Positions 1 through 9,450 of a DNA stretch of 64,000 bases are shown in pieces. Source of the DNA: Psychrobacter sp. WY6 (GTDB lineage Bacteria > Pseudomonadota > Gammaproteobacteria > Pseudomonadales > Moraxellaceae). Position numbers and translations under genes: made by a program. Below the pieces are notes generated by a model that worked only from the letters and a program-made list of their open reading frames with translations, made no database searches and was not told the origin of the DNA. The stretch covers positions 3,224,001 through 3,288,000 of the forward strand of contig NZ_CP049902.1 of the NCBI RefSeq assembly GCF_018448495.1, in the 5' to 3' direction. How positions within the stretch are numbered: the first letter of the stretch is position 1; each line of letters begins with the position of its first letter.

Positions 1-278
1 TTGGTCATCATTGCCCATTTCTTAGTACTCAGCTTGCGATAAAAATCAGTGCATAAAGTATGACCTCTGCCGTCAAATCCGTAGAAACAAAATTGGGATA
101 AATTGATTTTAATAGGTACAAATACGATACTGGATATATTTCTAAGGTTTTGCCCTTCTCTCCCGAAATGGATATTGAATTTCCTATATAATGTGAGCCA
201 TCTCTTTGTTGATAACCCCTTTAATTTAGGCTTTTTTCTTAGTAAAAAAATGCTTCTTATCAGGTAAAACGGTGCTTT

Positions 279-1262
279 ATGTTTAACGCTTCCTCAACTC
301 GTTTAAATAAATACATCAGCGAAAGCGGTATTTGCTCCAGGCGAGACGCTGACCGCTTTGTTGAACAAGGTAATGTATACATCAATGGTAAGCGTGCTCA
401 AGTAGGCGATCAAGTGGTTGCTGGAGATACGGTAAAAGTCAACGGGCAACTCATTGAGCCGCGAGAGGCGGATGATTTTGTGTTTATTGTCTTGAATAAA
501 CCCGTGGGTATTGTGAGCACTACAGAAGCTTCAGAAAAAGATAATATCGTTGATTTCGTTCGACATAGTACACGTATTTTTCCGATTGGACGTTTGGATA
601 AAGACTCTCAGGGTTTAATCTTTTTGACCAGTAATGGTGATCTGGTTAATAAGGTACTTCGTGCTGGTAATAACCACGAGAAAGAATATTTAGTGACGGT
701 GAACAAGCCGATAACAGATAGTTTTATTGAGGGTTTAGCTGGTGGCGTGCCAATGCTTGGGAAGATGACCAAGAAATGCCCGGTTACTAAGATGGCACCC
801 ACCGTGTTTAACATCACGCTAGTGCAGGGTTTAAACCGCCAAATTCGTCGTATGTGTGAGCATTTTGGCTATGAAGTGGTGAAGCTTGAGCGTACGCGGA
901 TTATGAATGTCAGTCTTAAAGGTACTCCCGTTGGAGATTGGCGTGATTTAACCGAAAAAGAGTTGTCTGTTTTACTTAAGTCCATAGAAGGTTCTTCTTC
1001 AGATGCCAGTAATCCGGGCAAGAAATCTCGTATGCGCCACGAAAAAATGCTCGTACTGATGATTCGTCAAAGACAAAACGTCTTCGAAATCAGCGGGGGC
1101 AGCAAAGGGCAATAAAAAACATGCCAAGGATGATGCTAGAAACCAGCGGGTTCTAAAGGTAAAGATAGACGTCCTTTTGGTAATGGCAAGAAGGCTGTAG
1201 GCAATGGCAAACCTGCTACAAATGGTAAGCGCCCTGCAAAAGGTCGAAGTTCTAAGCGGTAG
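279..1262 (+). CDS. rluF: 23S rRNA pseudouridine synthase, RluF-like (C-terminal tail frameshifted)
   Basis: Isomerises a uridine in 23S rRNA (RluF family, cytoplasmic). An S4 RNA-binding domain covers about residues 6-60 ([19 protein letters not shown]), followed by the synthase domain with the catalytic-loop motif [19 protein letters not shown] and the family motif [17 protein letters not shown]. The main frame stops at 1115. A basic Gly/Lys/Asn-rich tail ([19 protein letters not shown]) continues in another frame to a TAG at 1262, so the real protein probably ends there and the last part carries indels. Such charged tails are usual in this family. The catalytic part is intact. A hairpin terminator follows at 1341. 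Confidence 0.85.
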
Positions 1263-1340
1263 CAGTATCGCGACTATAGATTGATGGTTAATGGTTAATG
1301 GTTAACTAATTAAGACAGCTGATAAAAGATGCTGCACGAA

Positions 1341-1373
1341 AAGCCAGACAATTTCAGTTGTCTGGCTTTTTTG
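1341..1373 (+). terminator. Rho-independent terminator after rluF
   Basis: Arms AAGCCAGACA and TGTCTGGCTT around a short loop, followed by a T run. The rest of the 1263-1565 gap holds only a short AATGGTT direct repeat near 1284-1304 and the leader of the next gene. Confidence 0.8.
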
Positions 1374-1565
1374 TTACCTGTGGATTTCCTCAACCAAATA
1401 TTTTTATTATAAAGCCAAATCATAACTAGGATGTGTCTGCACGAAGTACCGTTGGTATGGGCGGACTAAAAATAGCAAAGTCTAAGACAGTTAGCAGATG
1501 TCATTATTTAAAAATTCGATTATAGTAGATATCAAATCATACATTTAAAAGTTGAGGACAAAATA

Positions 1566-2273
1566 ATGAAGACACTAAGCTTATGTATTGCAGCAGGACT
1601 GGGTTTAAGCGCTTGTGCTGGTGGAATGACAGGGAACACGGGTCAAAACAACAATGTCAATGGCATCGTCACTCAATACCCTGTTGAGACTGCCATGCTC
1701 AACATCTATACCAAACAACGCAGTGATACATTAGTTGCAGTTGTCGGCAGTCAAAGCGTGTCAGCAGAGATTCAAGTGACGCCTAAAGGCAGTATGATAT
1801 TTAATAATAAATCTGTACAAGGTACCGAAATAAACACCATCAATAAGATGAATAATCAAATCACCAATCAATCCGTCGCTATCAATTACTTCACCCTGAA
1901 TCCACTGATATTCCATGGTTTTACAGACGGTACAGGTAAATACTCACTATCTAACCAGACGACCACCATTCCTAAAATGGCGACGGTGGGCGCTTCTAGT
2001 AAGCTACTGACGGAAAATGTCTATGCCGATAGCAGCATGCGTAACAAGATAGGGACTTATAACCAAAACTGGTCTTTATCGCGTGATACAAATAATACCG
2101 CATGGTTCTGTATAGAAACCTCAAGCAATCTATTACTCAGCTTTGACCCTGCAGGCACTTCATCAGAATGCTACAAGATCAATGCCAAAGGCGATATCTT
2201 AGCAAGCAAAGTGACACTGAGTCAGCCTAGTAGTAATGGTAGTACTAAGACGGTTACTTTAAACAGTCAGTAG
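1566..2273 (+). CDS. Putative lipoprotein of unknown function
   Basis: Not recognised at family level. The 235-residue product begins with a short hydrophobic stretch ending in a lipobox (GLGLSACAGG), so Cys16 would be lipidated. The remainder is Asn/Thr/Ser-rich and looks like an extracytoplasmic domain, with two Cys (WFCIETSS and SSECYKI) that could pair. The start at 1566 is preceded by a GAGGACA ribosome site. The gene stands alone and ends before a bidirectional terminator at 2319. The frame is intact, so the composition is not a frameshift artefact. Surface or periplasmic location is inferred from the signal only. Confidence 0.6.
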   Translation: MKTLSLCIAAGLGLSACAGGMTGNTGQNNNVNGIVTQYPVETAMLNIYTKQRSDTLVAVVGSQSVSAEIQVTPKGSMIFNNKSVQGTEINTINKMNNQITNQSVAINYFTLNPLIFHGFTDGTGKYSLSNQTTTIPKMATVGASSKLLTENVYADSSMRNKIGTYNQNWSLSRDTNNTAWFCIETSSNLLLSFDPAGTSSECYKINAKGDILASKVTLSQPSSNGSTKTVTLNSQ

Positions 2274-2318
2274 TGATTATCTTTGTGACATAGCATTTAT
2301 TACATAACAACGAAACAA

Positions 2319-2350
2319 AAAAATAGCGCCTAACATGGGCGCTATTTTAT
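2319..2350. terminator. Bidirectional terminator
   Basis: Perfect arms AAATAGCGCC and GGCGCTATTT around TAACAT, flanked by an A run on one side and a T run on the other. It separates the convergent lipoprotein gene (+) and the small secreted protein gene (-). Confidence 0.85.
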
Positions 2351-2367
2351 ATCAGTCAGCTGAACGA

Positions 2368-2627
2368 TTAAGAACGATGTCCATTAGTATGCTTAGCTTG
2401 ATATTTGCTTTTTGCTTTGAGATGAGCCGCTGGTTTTTTGATTGATGCTTTGACACTACTACCTTTTTCTTAACATGCTGATGTTTATTATCAAACTTTG
2501 CATTGACCTTTTGATGCTTCACTTTAACAACATGATGTTTAGCAATTTGCGGCGCAGCACTTGCTTGGCTAACCATTGTGAAGCAAGCAGTAATGGCTAG
2601 CATTGAACTTATCATTATTTTTTTCAT
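2368..2627 (-). CDS. Small secreted His/Lys-rich protein (frameshifted)
   Basis: The start chosen is MKKIMISSMLAITACFTMVS, a classical signal peptide with probable cleavage after QASAA. The mature part is about 60 residues of mostly Lys, His, Val and Gln (KHHVVKVKHQKVNAKFDNKH). The uncorrected frame runs to 2352 with an unrelated hydrophobic end. Shifting by one base in the A run near 2440 restores a matching basic tail (KPAAHLKAKSKYQAKHTNG) that stops at 2368, so I place the end there. Function is unknown. The His density suggests, without proof, metal or polyanion binding in the periplasm. Confidence 0.55.
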
Positions 2628-3164
2628 TATTTTTTCTCGTATAAAGTCATATTGGTTATGAGTTGTGATTGAAAGTGCCTTACTCAATATCAAGCAAAGC
2701 ATTCACGTGATAAGAAGCATCATGATAAAAATCTGCTCTATCGACAACGAGAATGATAAATGATTCAAACGTTAAGTATTTATGAAGATTGAAGAAAGGT
2801 AACCTTAATGAGGGAAGGTTTCTTAAGTGGTACGCTATAAGCGTCATATTGGCGCTTTTCTAGACGGGCAAGTAATAGCGAATGAAAAGATATCTTATAT
2901 ATAGCTTAGGATGACTGGCTTTGGCATATTTTTTATAAAGCGTAGACGTTGTCACGATACTTTCATTTTCACCCTATAAAATGCGTTGATTATTCAAAGC
3001 CATTGACGATATGCCGCATCACAATAAAGACTTTTAAGGAGTGAAGACCAAACTAAGCAGGCGAGATAAGTATTTGTAAGGGTCATTAGGGTTGGGCTTT
3101 TTTTAAAGTAGCCACACTTATGGCCTTCTGAATAGCAATTTTGAAATAACTGAGAATCGATGTA
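2628..3164. other. Intergenic stretch without a supported gene
   Basis: This is the leader of the minus-strand secreted protein followed by AT-rich sequence before the hypothetical gene at 3165. No convincing open frame, RNA gene or repeat was seen. Confidence 0.4.
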
Positions 3165-3554
3165 ATGAACCATTACTTATGTTTGACAGATTATGAAAAA
3201 AACTTGATTGATAGTGCTTTGCTCATTCTGATGAAAAAAAACATCCAATATAGCGATCAATCAAAAGAAAACTCAGTGCAGCAATACTATCAAGATTTTA
3301 ATCTCACACTTTTTGAGCTATGTGCAAAAATAAAAGCACCTGATTTTGATAAGCAAATGGATTTATCCTCGAAAGAAATCAAAGCAATTAAAAAAGCCCT
3401 AACCTCACTGTATGACCGTATCTATCAAAGAACCCTTAAGGACATAGAGGGCAACCAAGAAGATCACTATAAGAGCTGTAAGTTACAGATTATAGAATTA
3501 GAGAGAAAAATCGATATTATCGAGAAAAACAGTATAGAGAGCAATAGTTGTTAA
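3165..3554 (+). CDS. Hypothetical helical protein
   Basis: Unrecognised 129-residue protein (starts MNHYLCLTDYEKNLIDSALL). It is charged, Lys/Glu/Gln-rich, and predicted by eye to be almost entirely alpha-helical, with a likely coiled-coil tail (LQIIELERKIDIIEKN). There is no signal peptide or membrane segment. The frame is intact and its codon use resembles its neighbours. There is no obvious operon partner. A role in protein-protein interaction is possible but unsupported. Confidence 0.5.
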   Translation: MNHYLCLTDYEKNLIDSALLILMKKNIQYSDQSKENSVQQYYQDFNLTLFELCAKIKAPDFDKQMDLSSKEIKAIKKALTSLYDRIYQRTLKDIEGNQEDHYKSCKLQIIELERKIDIIEKNSIESNSC

Positions 3555-4045
3555 ATTGTTCTTTTTTACCGAAAAATTTCACTATTTTTAAGTCGCTAGC
3601 ACCATCAATATTGGTCGCGTAAAACAAAAAATCGCACTCCGCATTACATTAGCCTATCTTTTCCGCTGGGTTTTATTAGCTCTTTCCCATTTGTTTGGCT
3701 ATCGTCTAGCTACTTCAGTCATATAGTCTTCTCAGTACAAGATGGATATAAATATAGCAAAGGATAGTACGACAAATTAAGGTACGGCAAATTAAGGTAC
3801 AGCAAATAGCAGGCTGGGCAAATATGACGACGCTGTGACCGATTTCTCTACAATGCCCGATATATCTCTATACAAGACTTGTAAAGAGCATACCCCTTGT
3901 CTTAGAATGGCATTGCTAATGATAATGTCTATTTTTTAAGTATTCTTTCTAAAATGCTTTAAACTGACGTTTTAATTTAGCACACCTCCTTACTTATAAT
4001 GTTACCTATGCATCATCAGCATGCTGGTAATACGATGACCCTATC
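3555..4045. other. Intergenic stretch
   Basis: AT-rich gap before the DUF2946 gene. It contains a small imperfect direct repeat around 3769-3805 (units resembling ACGGCAAATTAAGGT). No gene was supported on either strand. Confidence 0.4.
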
Positions 4046-4639
4046 ATGTCTACTAAGCGCCGCAAGCTTGTTTTACGATATTCATCACCGGTAACGATGT
4101 GGTTCGGCATGTTGGTCGCGTGTTTTGCTTGGATCATGCACATCACGCTGTTGCTCACACCTCTATGGGATGATAATGCCCACTTAGGTCATGGTATCTG
4201 TGCAGAGCTTGCACCGATTGTATCGGCAGCTAAGCAGTATGAGCAAATACAGACTGATATTGCGCAAACGAATCACAACATACCCATTGATAGTGCCGCT
4301 CGTCATTTCCTTCATCATAATGCATCCCTATCTTTAGCATCGCCTGCGACCGTTGAGCCAGTTATAACGGTTGACGCCGCACCTTCGCACGAAGCTTTGT
4401 ATAGCAAAGATAAGGTTGAAAGCTCTGAATCTAACCCTGATACCTTAAAATACACTGGCTGTGACCTTTGCACTGCCATGTCTGCGGCACTATTGCCAGT
4501 CGCTTTTACACATACTACTGACTCGGCTTTGATTGAGCTGTCTATTGTCTCAGTCACGTTTTTGTATCGCTCACATACCTACTCTCCTAGTAATTTTTTA
4601 CGACCCCTCGCACGCGCTCCTCCAGTCACACTCACATAA
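4046..4639 (+). CDS. DUF2946 family protein, probable copper-associated
   Basis: 197 residues: one N-terminal membrane segment (MWFGMLVACFAWIMHITLLL), a long variable stretch, a CxxC pair (TGCDLCTAM), a hydrophobic segment, and the RPLARAPP tail typical of DUF2946. In proteobacteria this family is commonly encoded beside TonB-dependent copper receptors. That is the case here, with an OprC-like receptor starting 454 bp downstream after an inserted MITE. A role in copper sensing or handling in the envelope is inferred from context. The exact biochemical function of DUF2946 is not established. Confidence 0.7.
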   Translation: MSTKRRKLVLRYSSPVTMWFGMLVACFAWIMHITLLLTPLWDDNAHLGHGICAELAPIVSAAKQYEQIQTDIAQTNHNIPIDSAARHFLHHNASLSLASPATVEPVITVDAAPSHEALYSKDKVESSESNPDTLKYTGCDLCTAMSAALLPVAFTHTTDSALIELSIVSVTFLYRSHTYSPSNFLRPLARAPPVTLT

Positions 4640-4666
4640 CTATCTACATTTATAGTCCAATATTTT

Positions 4667-4839
4667 TAGGGCGTGTCCTCATTTTAAAAATGGTGATAAA
4701 CATGAGATAAATTGCCGTCAAACAAGAAAAGTAGCGCAAATATATCGAGATATTAATAAGCTATTTGATGATGCTTGGCAAAATTTAGCCATTTTTAGTC
4801 CATTTCGAAAGTAATCAATTGAATTGAGGACACGCCCTA
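4667..4839. mobile_element. MITE family 1, full copy A (173 bp)
   Basis: Terminal inverted repeats of 15 bp (TAGGGCGTGTCCTCA at the left, its complement at the right) flank an AT-rich core without a complete gene. It is nearly collinear with the copy at 62771-62944. The remaining gap of 4640-5092 holds only leader sequence of the TonB receptor gene. Confidence 0.8.
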
Positions 4840-5092
4840 GAGCATTAGTGACAATGCTCTCAATCAACGCGCTCATTTGAGCTCTGATTGAGGCACTTGT
4901 ATGCGTTTGCCTAAAACATTGCGCTCAAAACTGTGCTCATAATATTGTGCTCAAAATGCTATCTATTTATATCGGAAAATATTCAGTAAGTGCCTAGTCT
5001 AAGTCCATAAGTGGCTTGGCTGACATTGCAGCTTGGTAAAAACTGAATAACCGATTTCATGAAATATTTTTGCGAATTTCTAGGAAAGTAAG

Positions 5093-7397
5093 ATGTTATC
5101 TTCATCAATGAATGCTGTACCTATTTTAAAACTAAGTGTTTTAGCTTTGTCTTTATTGCATATCAGTAGCGCTTATGCGGATTCCACAACCGTAAAGGCG
5201 CACATGCCTACTACTGATGATGAGCCACATATTCAATTGCCAGAAATCGTCGTTTATGCGACAGCAGCGGATAAGCGCTCTAGTACCAATGCACTCGGGA
5301 CAGCCGCCACCCTTGATCAAAAACTTCTTAACAGTAAACAAGTGGCAAGCAGTGATACGGCCACCATACTGACAAAAATACCTGGTCTAAATGTCCAAAG
5401 TGCCGGTGGTATCTCGAACTTGCCCGTGATGAGAGGCTTGGCGGATAACCGTCTGCGTATCTTAGTGGATGGCGTTGACTCAATCGCCTCCTGTCCAAAC
5501 AGTATGAACTCACCCTTGTCTTATATTGCGCCAAGCGCTATAGACAAGACCACCGTCTATGCAGGTGTGACGCCTGTGAGTGTCGGTGGTAACATTGGCG
5601 GTACTATCGTTGTCGAAACAGCAGCCTATGTTTTCAACGGATAGCGACATATTAACCTCAGGTGAAATTGGCACATTTTATCGTAGTAATGGTGACGCCT
5701 ATGGTGCTAACTTATCTACCACAGCGGCAAACGAGCAGCTTAGCCTCACCTATAAAGGCAGCTTTGCGCAGGCGGATAATTATAAAGCTGGTGGTGATTT
5801 TAAATCTTATACAGAGACAGGAAACGCTGGTAAAACCTTAGCGAAGGACGAAGTTGGTTCAACCGCCTATGAAAGCAAAAACCAGTCAGTAGATGTGGCT
5901 TATAAGAATGGCAATCATCTACTACAAGGCACTTATTTGTGGCAAAACGTCCCAAAAGAGCTATATCCAAATCAGCGGATGGATATGCTCGACAATCAGC
6001 TTGACCGCATTAATTTGCGCTACAAAAGCGAGTTAAATTGGGGACAGTTAGAAGCACAGGCCTATCATGAAGATGTCGATCACTATATGAATTTTGGGGA
6101 AGACAAACAGTTCTTATATGGTAATGCCAAAGGTATGCCGATGTACACCAGTAGCGAGACCATCGGTGCCAATCTTAAAGGTATTATTGATTTAACCAAC
6201 CAAGGCACGCTCAATATAGGTGCTGAATATCAAGACTACACGCTCGATGACACGTGGGCGGCATCTGGCGACGGTATGATGTCGCCAAACGACTTTCAAA
6301 ATATCAACAATGGTCAGCGTCAGCGTATCGGTATCTATGGCGAATGGGAAAAAGATATCTCATCTGACTGGAGCACCCAGCTTGGCGCTCGCTATGAAAA
6401 CGTACGTACCAGTGCTGATGAAGTACATGGCTATCAAATCGATGGTCAAAACAATATGACCAATCAGGTGCGAGATAGCGCTAACTTTAATGCCAGTGAC
6501 CGCCGAACCACTGATAACAACTTTGATATTACTGCACTCGCACGCTACGACATTGATTCACAAAAAAATCTAGCCTTAGGTCTATCGCACAAAGAACGCA
6601 CGCCAAGCTTATATGAACGCTATACCTGGTCCACTTGGAAAATGGCGGCCATCATGAATAATACCGTTGGTGACGGTAATGGCTATTTTGGTGATCCTAA
6701 TCTACGCCCAGAAAAATCCAACACCCTATCTGCCACCTTAGACTGGCGCGGTGCTGATGATAGCTGGGGCGTTAAAGCCACTCCTTACTATTCAAACTTG
6801 ACGACTATGTCGATGCCGTACAGTGGAACCCCATGGCAAACACAGCAGCTAGCACTCAAACAGCGAATCAATATAATGTGCTGCGCTATACCAACCAAGA
6901 TGCTGAGATATATGGCATAGATATCTCAGCCAATCGGGAGCTGGCAGCAAATGCTTGGGGATACTGGAATATAGTAGGCTCCTTAAGCTATACCAAAGGG
7001 GAAAATAAAGACAGCGGCTCAGACTTATATAACATCATGCCATTCAATGGCAGTGTTGCCCTGAATCGGGAAAATAACGGTTGGACAAACCAAATCGAAG
7101 TGGTGGGCGTCGCGGCTAAAATGATATCTCAACCCCTCGCAACGAAATTAAAACGGCGGGTTATGGCCTCTTAAACCTCAGTACAGGCTATCAGTTTAAA
7201 GAGGTAGCGATTGAGGCTGGTATCGACAATGTCTTTGACAAAAACCATGCCCTACCTTTAGGCGGTGCCTACATGGGGCAAGGTAGAACTATGTCTATGA
7301 ATAAGGAGATAGATGGCAGCTCTAACTGGGGCACGGCTATACCTGGCGCGGGTCGCTCATTCTATGTAGTGTTAACTATAGTTTTAGGTGTCATTAA
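5093..7397 (+). CDS. oprC: TonB-dependent copper receptor, OprC/NosA-like (several frameshifts)
   Basis: Outer-membrane receptor for copper uptake powered by TonB. It has a signal peptide (cleavage near AYADS), a TonB-box-like PEIVVYATA, a plug domain containing the family signature CPNSMNSPLSYI (copper-binding Cys/Met region in OprC), and a beta-barrel. Frame shifts occur near 5622, 6850, 7122 and 7369. Each is repaired by one base and every segment matches the same family. After the last repair the barrel ends FYVGVNYSF, the expected aromatic C terminus, so the exact stop is uncertain (7387-7410). A good AGGAAAG site precedes the ATG at 5093. Copper as substrate is a family inference, supported by the DUF2946 and SafE neighbours. 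Confidence 0.85.
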
Positions 7398-7552
7398 GAT
7401 AGATTGTTAACTGACTTTATTTCTCTTATACCATTTCCAAAAATTAGAATAATAAGGATAACTTTTTTGACTATGACCGCTAACAGGCTTAGCAAGTCTA
7501 ATAAAGTTAATCGTATTTTTGGATTTGGTATTATATTATAGGAAGCACTTTC

Positions 7553-8418
7553 ATGACTATGGCACTATTAATAGCATTCTTAATGGGATTTTTTGGCTCG
7601 CCGCATTGCTTAGGTATGTGTGGTGGTATCGTGACTGCATTCGGACTATCGATGAAAGAACTAGTCCAGCAAAAAAACGCGGCCTCATTGCAACTTACCA
7701 TCTAGGGCGCTTACTCAGTTATGCCCTATTGGGCTAATTGCCGGTGTGATTGGCACCACAGTATTAACGCACCTAATGGTTGGCAATAGCACACCTCGCA
7801 TCCTACTAGGGTTGGTCTTGGTATTTAGGATTAACCATGCTAGGTTTGCCTTTTTTGAACAAGCTTGAACGTCTTGGTATGCATTTTTGGCAAGCTTTAT
7901 CACCTCTGCGGCAGAAAGCATTCCCCTTAAACACCTTTCCTCGAGCATTAACAGCAGGTTTATTATGGGGGTTTTTACCCTGTGGTCTCGTTTATGGCGC
8001 ATTACTTATGGCGGTCATCGGTCATGACCCGCTCACAGGTGCCGTGTTAATGTTTGTCTTTGGTCTAGGAACCGTACCCATGCTCGTCGCTACGCACGGA
8101 ACGGTCAACTGGATGCGCAATCAAATCGGGCGTTTGCGCCTAAGGCAAGTGAATGGCGTAATCATGATGTTATCTGGCTTAGCCGTCATAGCGGTGCCGA
8201 TGATCATGGCCAATATGCATGGTGGACACGGGCAAATGAACCATGAGCAAATGAATCATGAGCAAATGAATCATGAGCAAATGAATCATGAGCAAATGAA
8301 TCATGAGCAAATGAATCATGAGCAAATGAATCACGAGCAAATGAATCACGAGCAAATAAATCACGAGCAAATGAATCACGAGCAAATGAATCACGAGCAA
8401 ATGAATCACGAGCAATAA
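7553..8418 (+). CDS. Sulfite exporter TauE/SafE family membrane protein with Met-Asn-His-Glu-Gln repeat tail (frameshifted)
   Basis: Inner-membrane protein of the COG2836 type, related to CcdA-like transporters and often linked to copper delivery or cytochrome oxidase assembly. The N terminus holds the family motif GFFGSPHCLGMCGG; later motifs are GFLPCGLVYGAL and the YHLGRLLSYAL helix. Single-base gaps near 7700, 7736 and 7828 break the frame. The product ends in 12 copies of MNHEQ (one INHEQ), a periplasmic or cytoplasmic tail rich in metal ligands. The position after the copper receptor suggests copper transfer. The start at 7553 has AGGAAG upstream. Cellular role is inferred, not proven. 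Confidence 0.75.
8236..8415 (+). repeat. 12 x 15-bp in-frame tandem repeat
   Basis: Twelve contiguous 15-bp units encode MNHEQ. The first units read ATGAATCATGAGCAA and the later ones use CAC for His, with one ATA variant, so the array grew as two blocks. The length is a multiple of three, so unit gain or loss keeps the frame. Confidence 0.95.
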
Positions 8419-8464
8419 AAACGTCTCTCATGTACATAGGAGGCAATGACATTTTAAACTATCG

Positions 8465-8496
8465 ATAGGGCATGTTTAGCGTGCCCTATTTTTTTA
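8465..8496 (+). terminator. Terminator after the SafE-type gene
   Basis: Perfect 8-bp arms ATAGGGCA and TGCCCTAT around a 9-nt loop, then a T run. It lies directly between the SafE-type gene and the convergent response-regulator gene. Confidence 0.8.
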
Positions 8497-8500
8497 TCTA

Positions 8501-9417
8501 CTAATGCGCCAACCTCTGAATTTGGCAAAGAAACCTTTCAGAAAAGTTAAAAGCCTCTGACTCCGGTACTTCTTCAACATGATGACGAGCCGCCAGTATC
8601 GGCTGCTGCACCAATCTTTCGTGATGATCAAAAGCGCGATCCAGACTGATACTCATGATAGAGAAGTTGGTCGGCCGTGGTAGACAACGATATACCCTTT
8701 ATTAATTAAATCAATGACCATATGGGCGTCTTTGAATTCAGTCAACATAAGAACCATCAAATCTGGCTGGATGTTTTTTAAGGCATAAACAATGGGGGTA
8801 ATATTTTCTTTATTGAGCGTCGAATCCGTAATCGTGACGCCAAAGCGTTTCTTTTGTAATAACTTTGCTGCCTGTTCAAGGTTACTGGCCCAACTCACGG
8901 TATAAGCACTCTTAAAGTGACTTTTTATTTGCTGATAGACGCTCTCGTCGTCATCTAATACCAATATATTACGATTGCTACCAGTACTGCCACCACTAAC
9001 TTGTTGAGTATCATTACCTTGCATAGTGTTTTGGGTGATTTCTTGTGTTTGCTGAGCTATTTCTGTGGCTTTATTGACGATTTGTTTAAGCTCATCATTC
9101 TGCCATGGCTTTGTAATATAACGATAAATTTCGCCCTCATTCACAGAGTCAATCACTGCAAAATCCGCATAACCGGTCAGCAAAATACGCAGCGTATTTG
9201 GTGAGGCCGCTTTGATATCACGTAACACTTCTGTACCTTGCTTATCTGGCATGCGTTGGTCGCTGATGACCACTTGCACATCATGCTCGCTAACATACTT
9301 CATCAATTCGCTAGCATCAGTGGTGATAAATACATCATGTGACTGACGAAAATGCATTTTTAAACTGCGTAAAATGCGTGGCTCATCATCGATAAAAGCG
9401 ATTTTTGGTTTTTGCAT
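8501..9417 (-). CDS. Response regulator with two receiver domains (frameshifted near C terminus)
   Basis: Receiver 1 (residues about 5-120) has the acidic pair DD at 10-11, phospho-acceptor Asp53 (ISDQRMPDKQG), LLTGYAD and the TKPW lysine. After a Gln/Thr/Ser-rich linker comes a second receiver-like domain (NILVLDDDESVYQQ) with a less typical acceptor region (ITDSTLNKE). No DNA-binding or enzymatic output is visible. The frame breaks near 8688; the alternate frame continues (RPTNFSIMSISLDRAF) to a TAG at 8501. Its partner kinase ends 33 bp upstream on the same strand, so the two are probably co-transcribed. The output may be protein-protein signalling. Target unknown. Confidence 0.75.
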
Positions 9418-9450
9418 GACACTCTCTTTAAATAAGTGATTGGAAGTCTC

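Noticed and set aside
1..200. Minus-strand open frame running off the left edge (contains FCFYGFDGRGHTLCTDFYRK)
   Set aside because: Protein-like composition, but no start codon was found before the frame closes and no family was recognised. Too little sequence to call a gene.
8236..8415. CRISPR-like array
   Set aside because: Units are contiguous with no spacers and encode an in-frame peptide repeat.
8179..8452. Two long minus-strand ORFs across the MNHEQ array
   Set aside because: They are translations of the tandem repeat in other frames, with repetitive LVIHL or ARDSF units. No independent coding signal.
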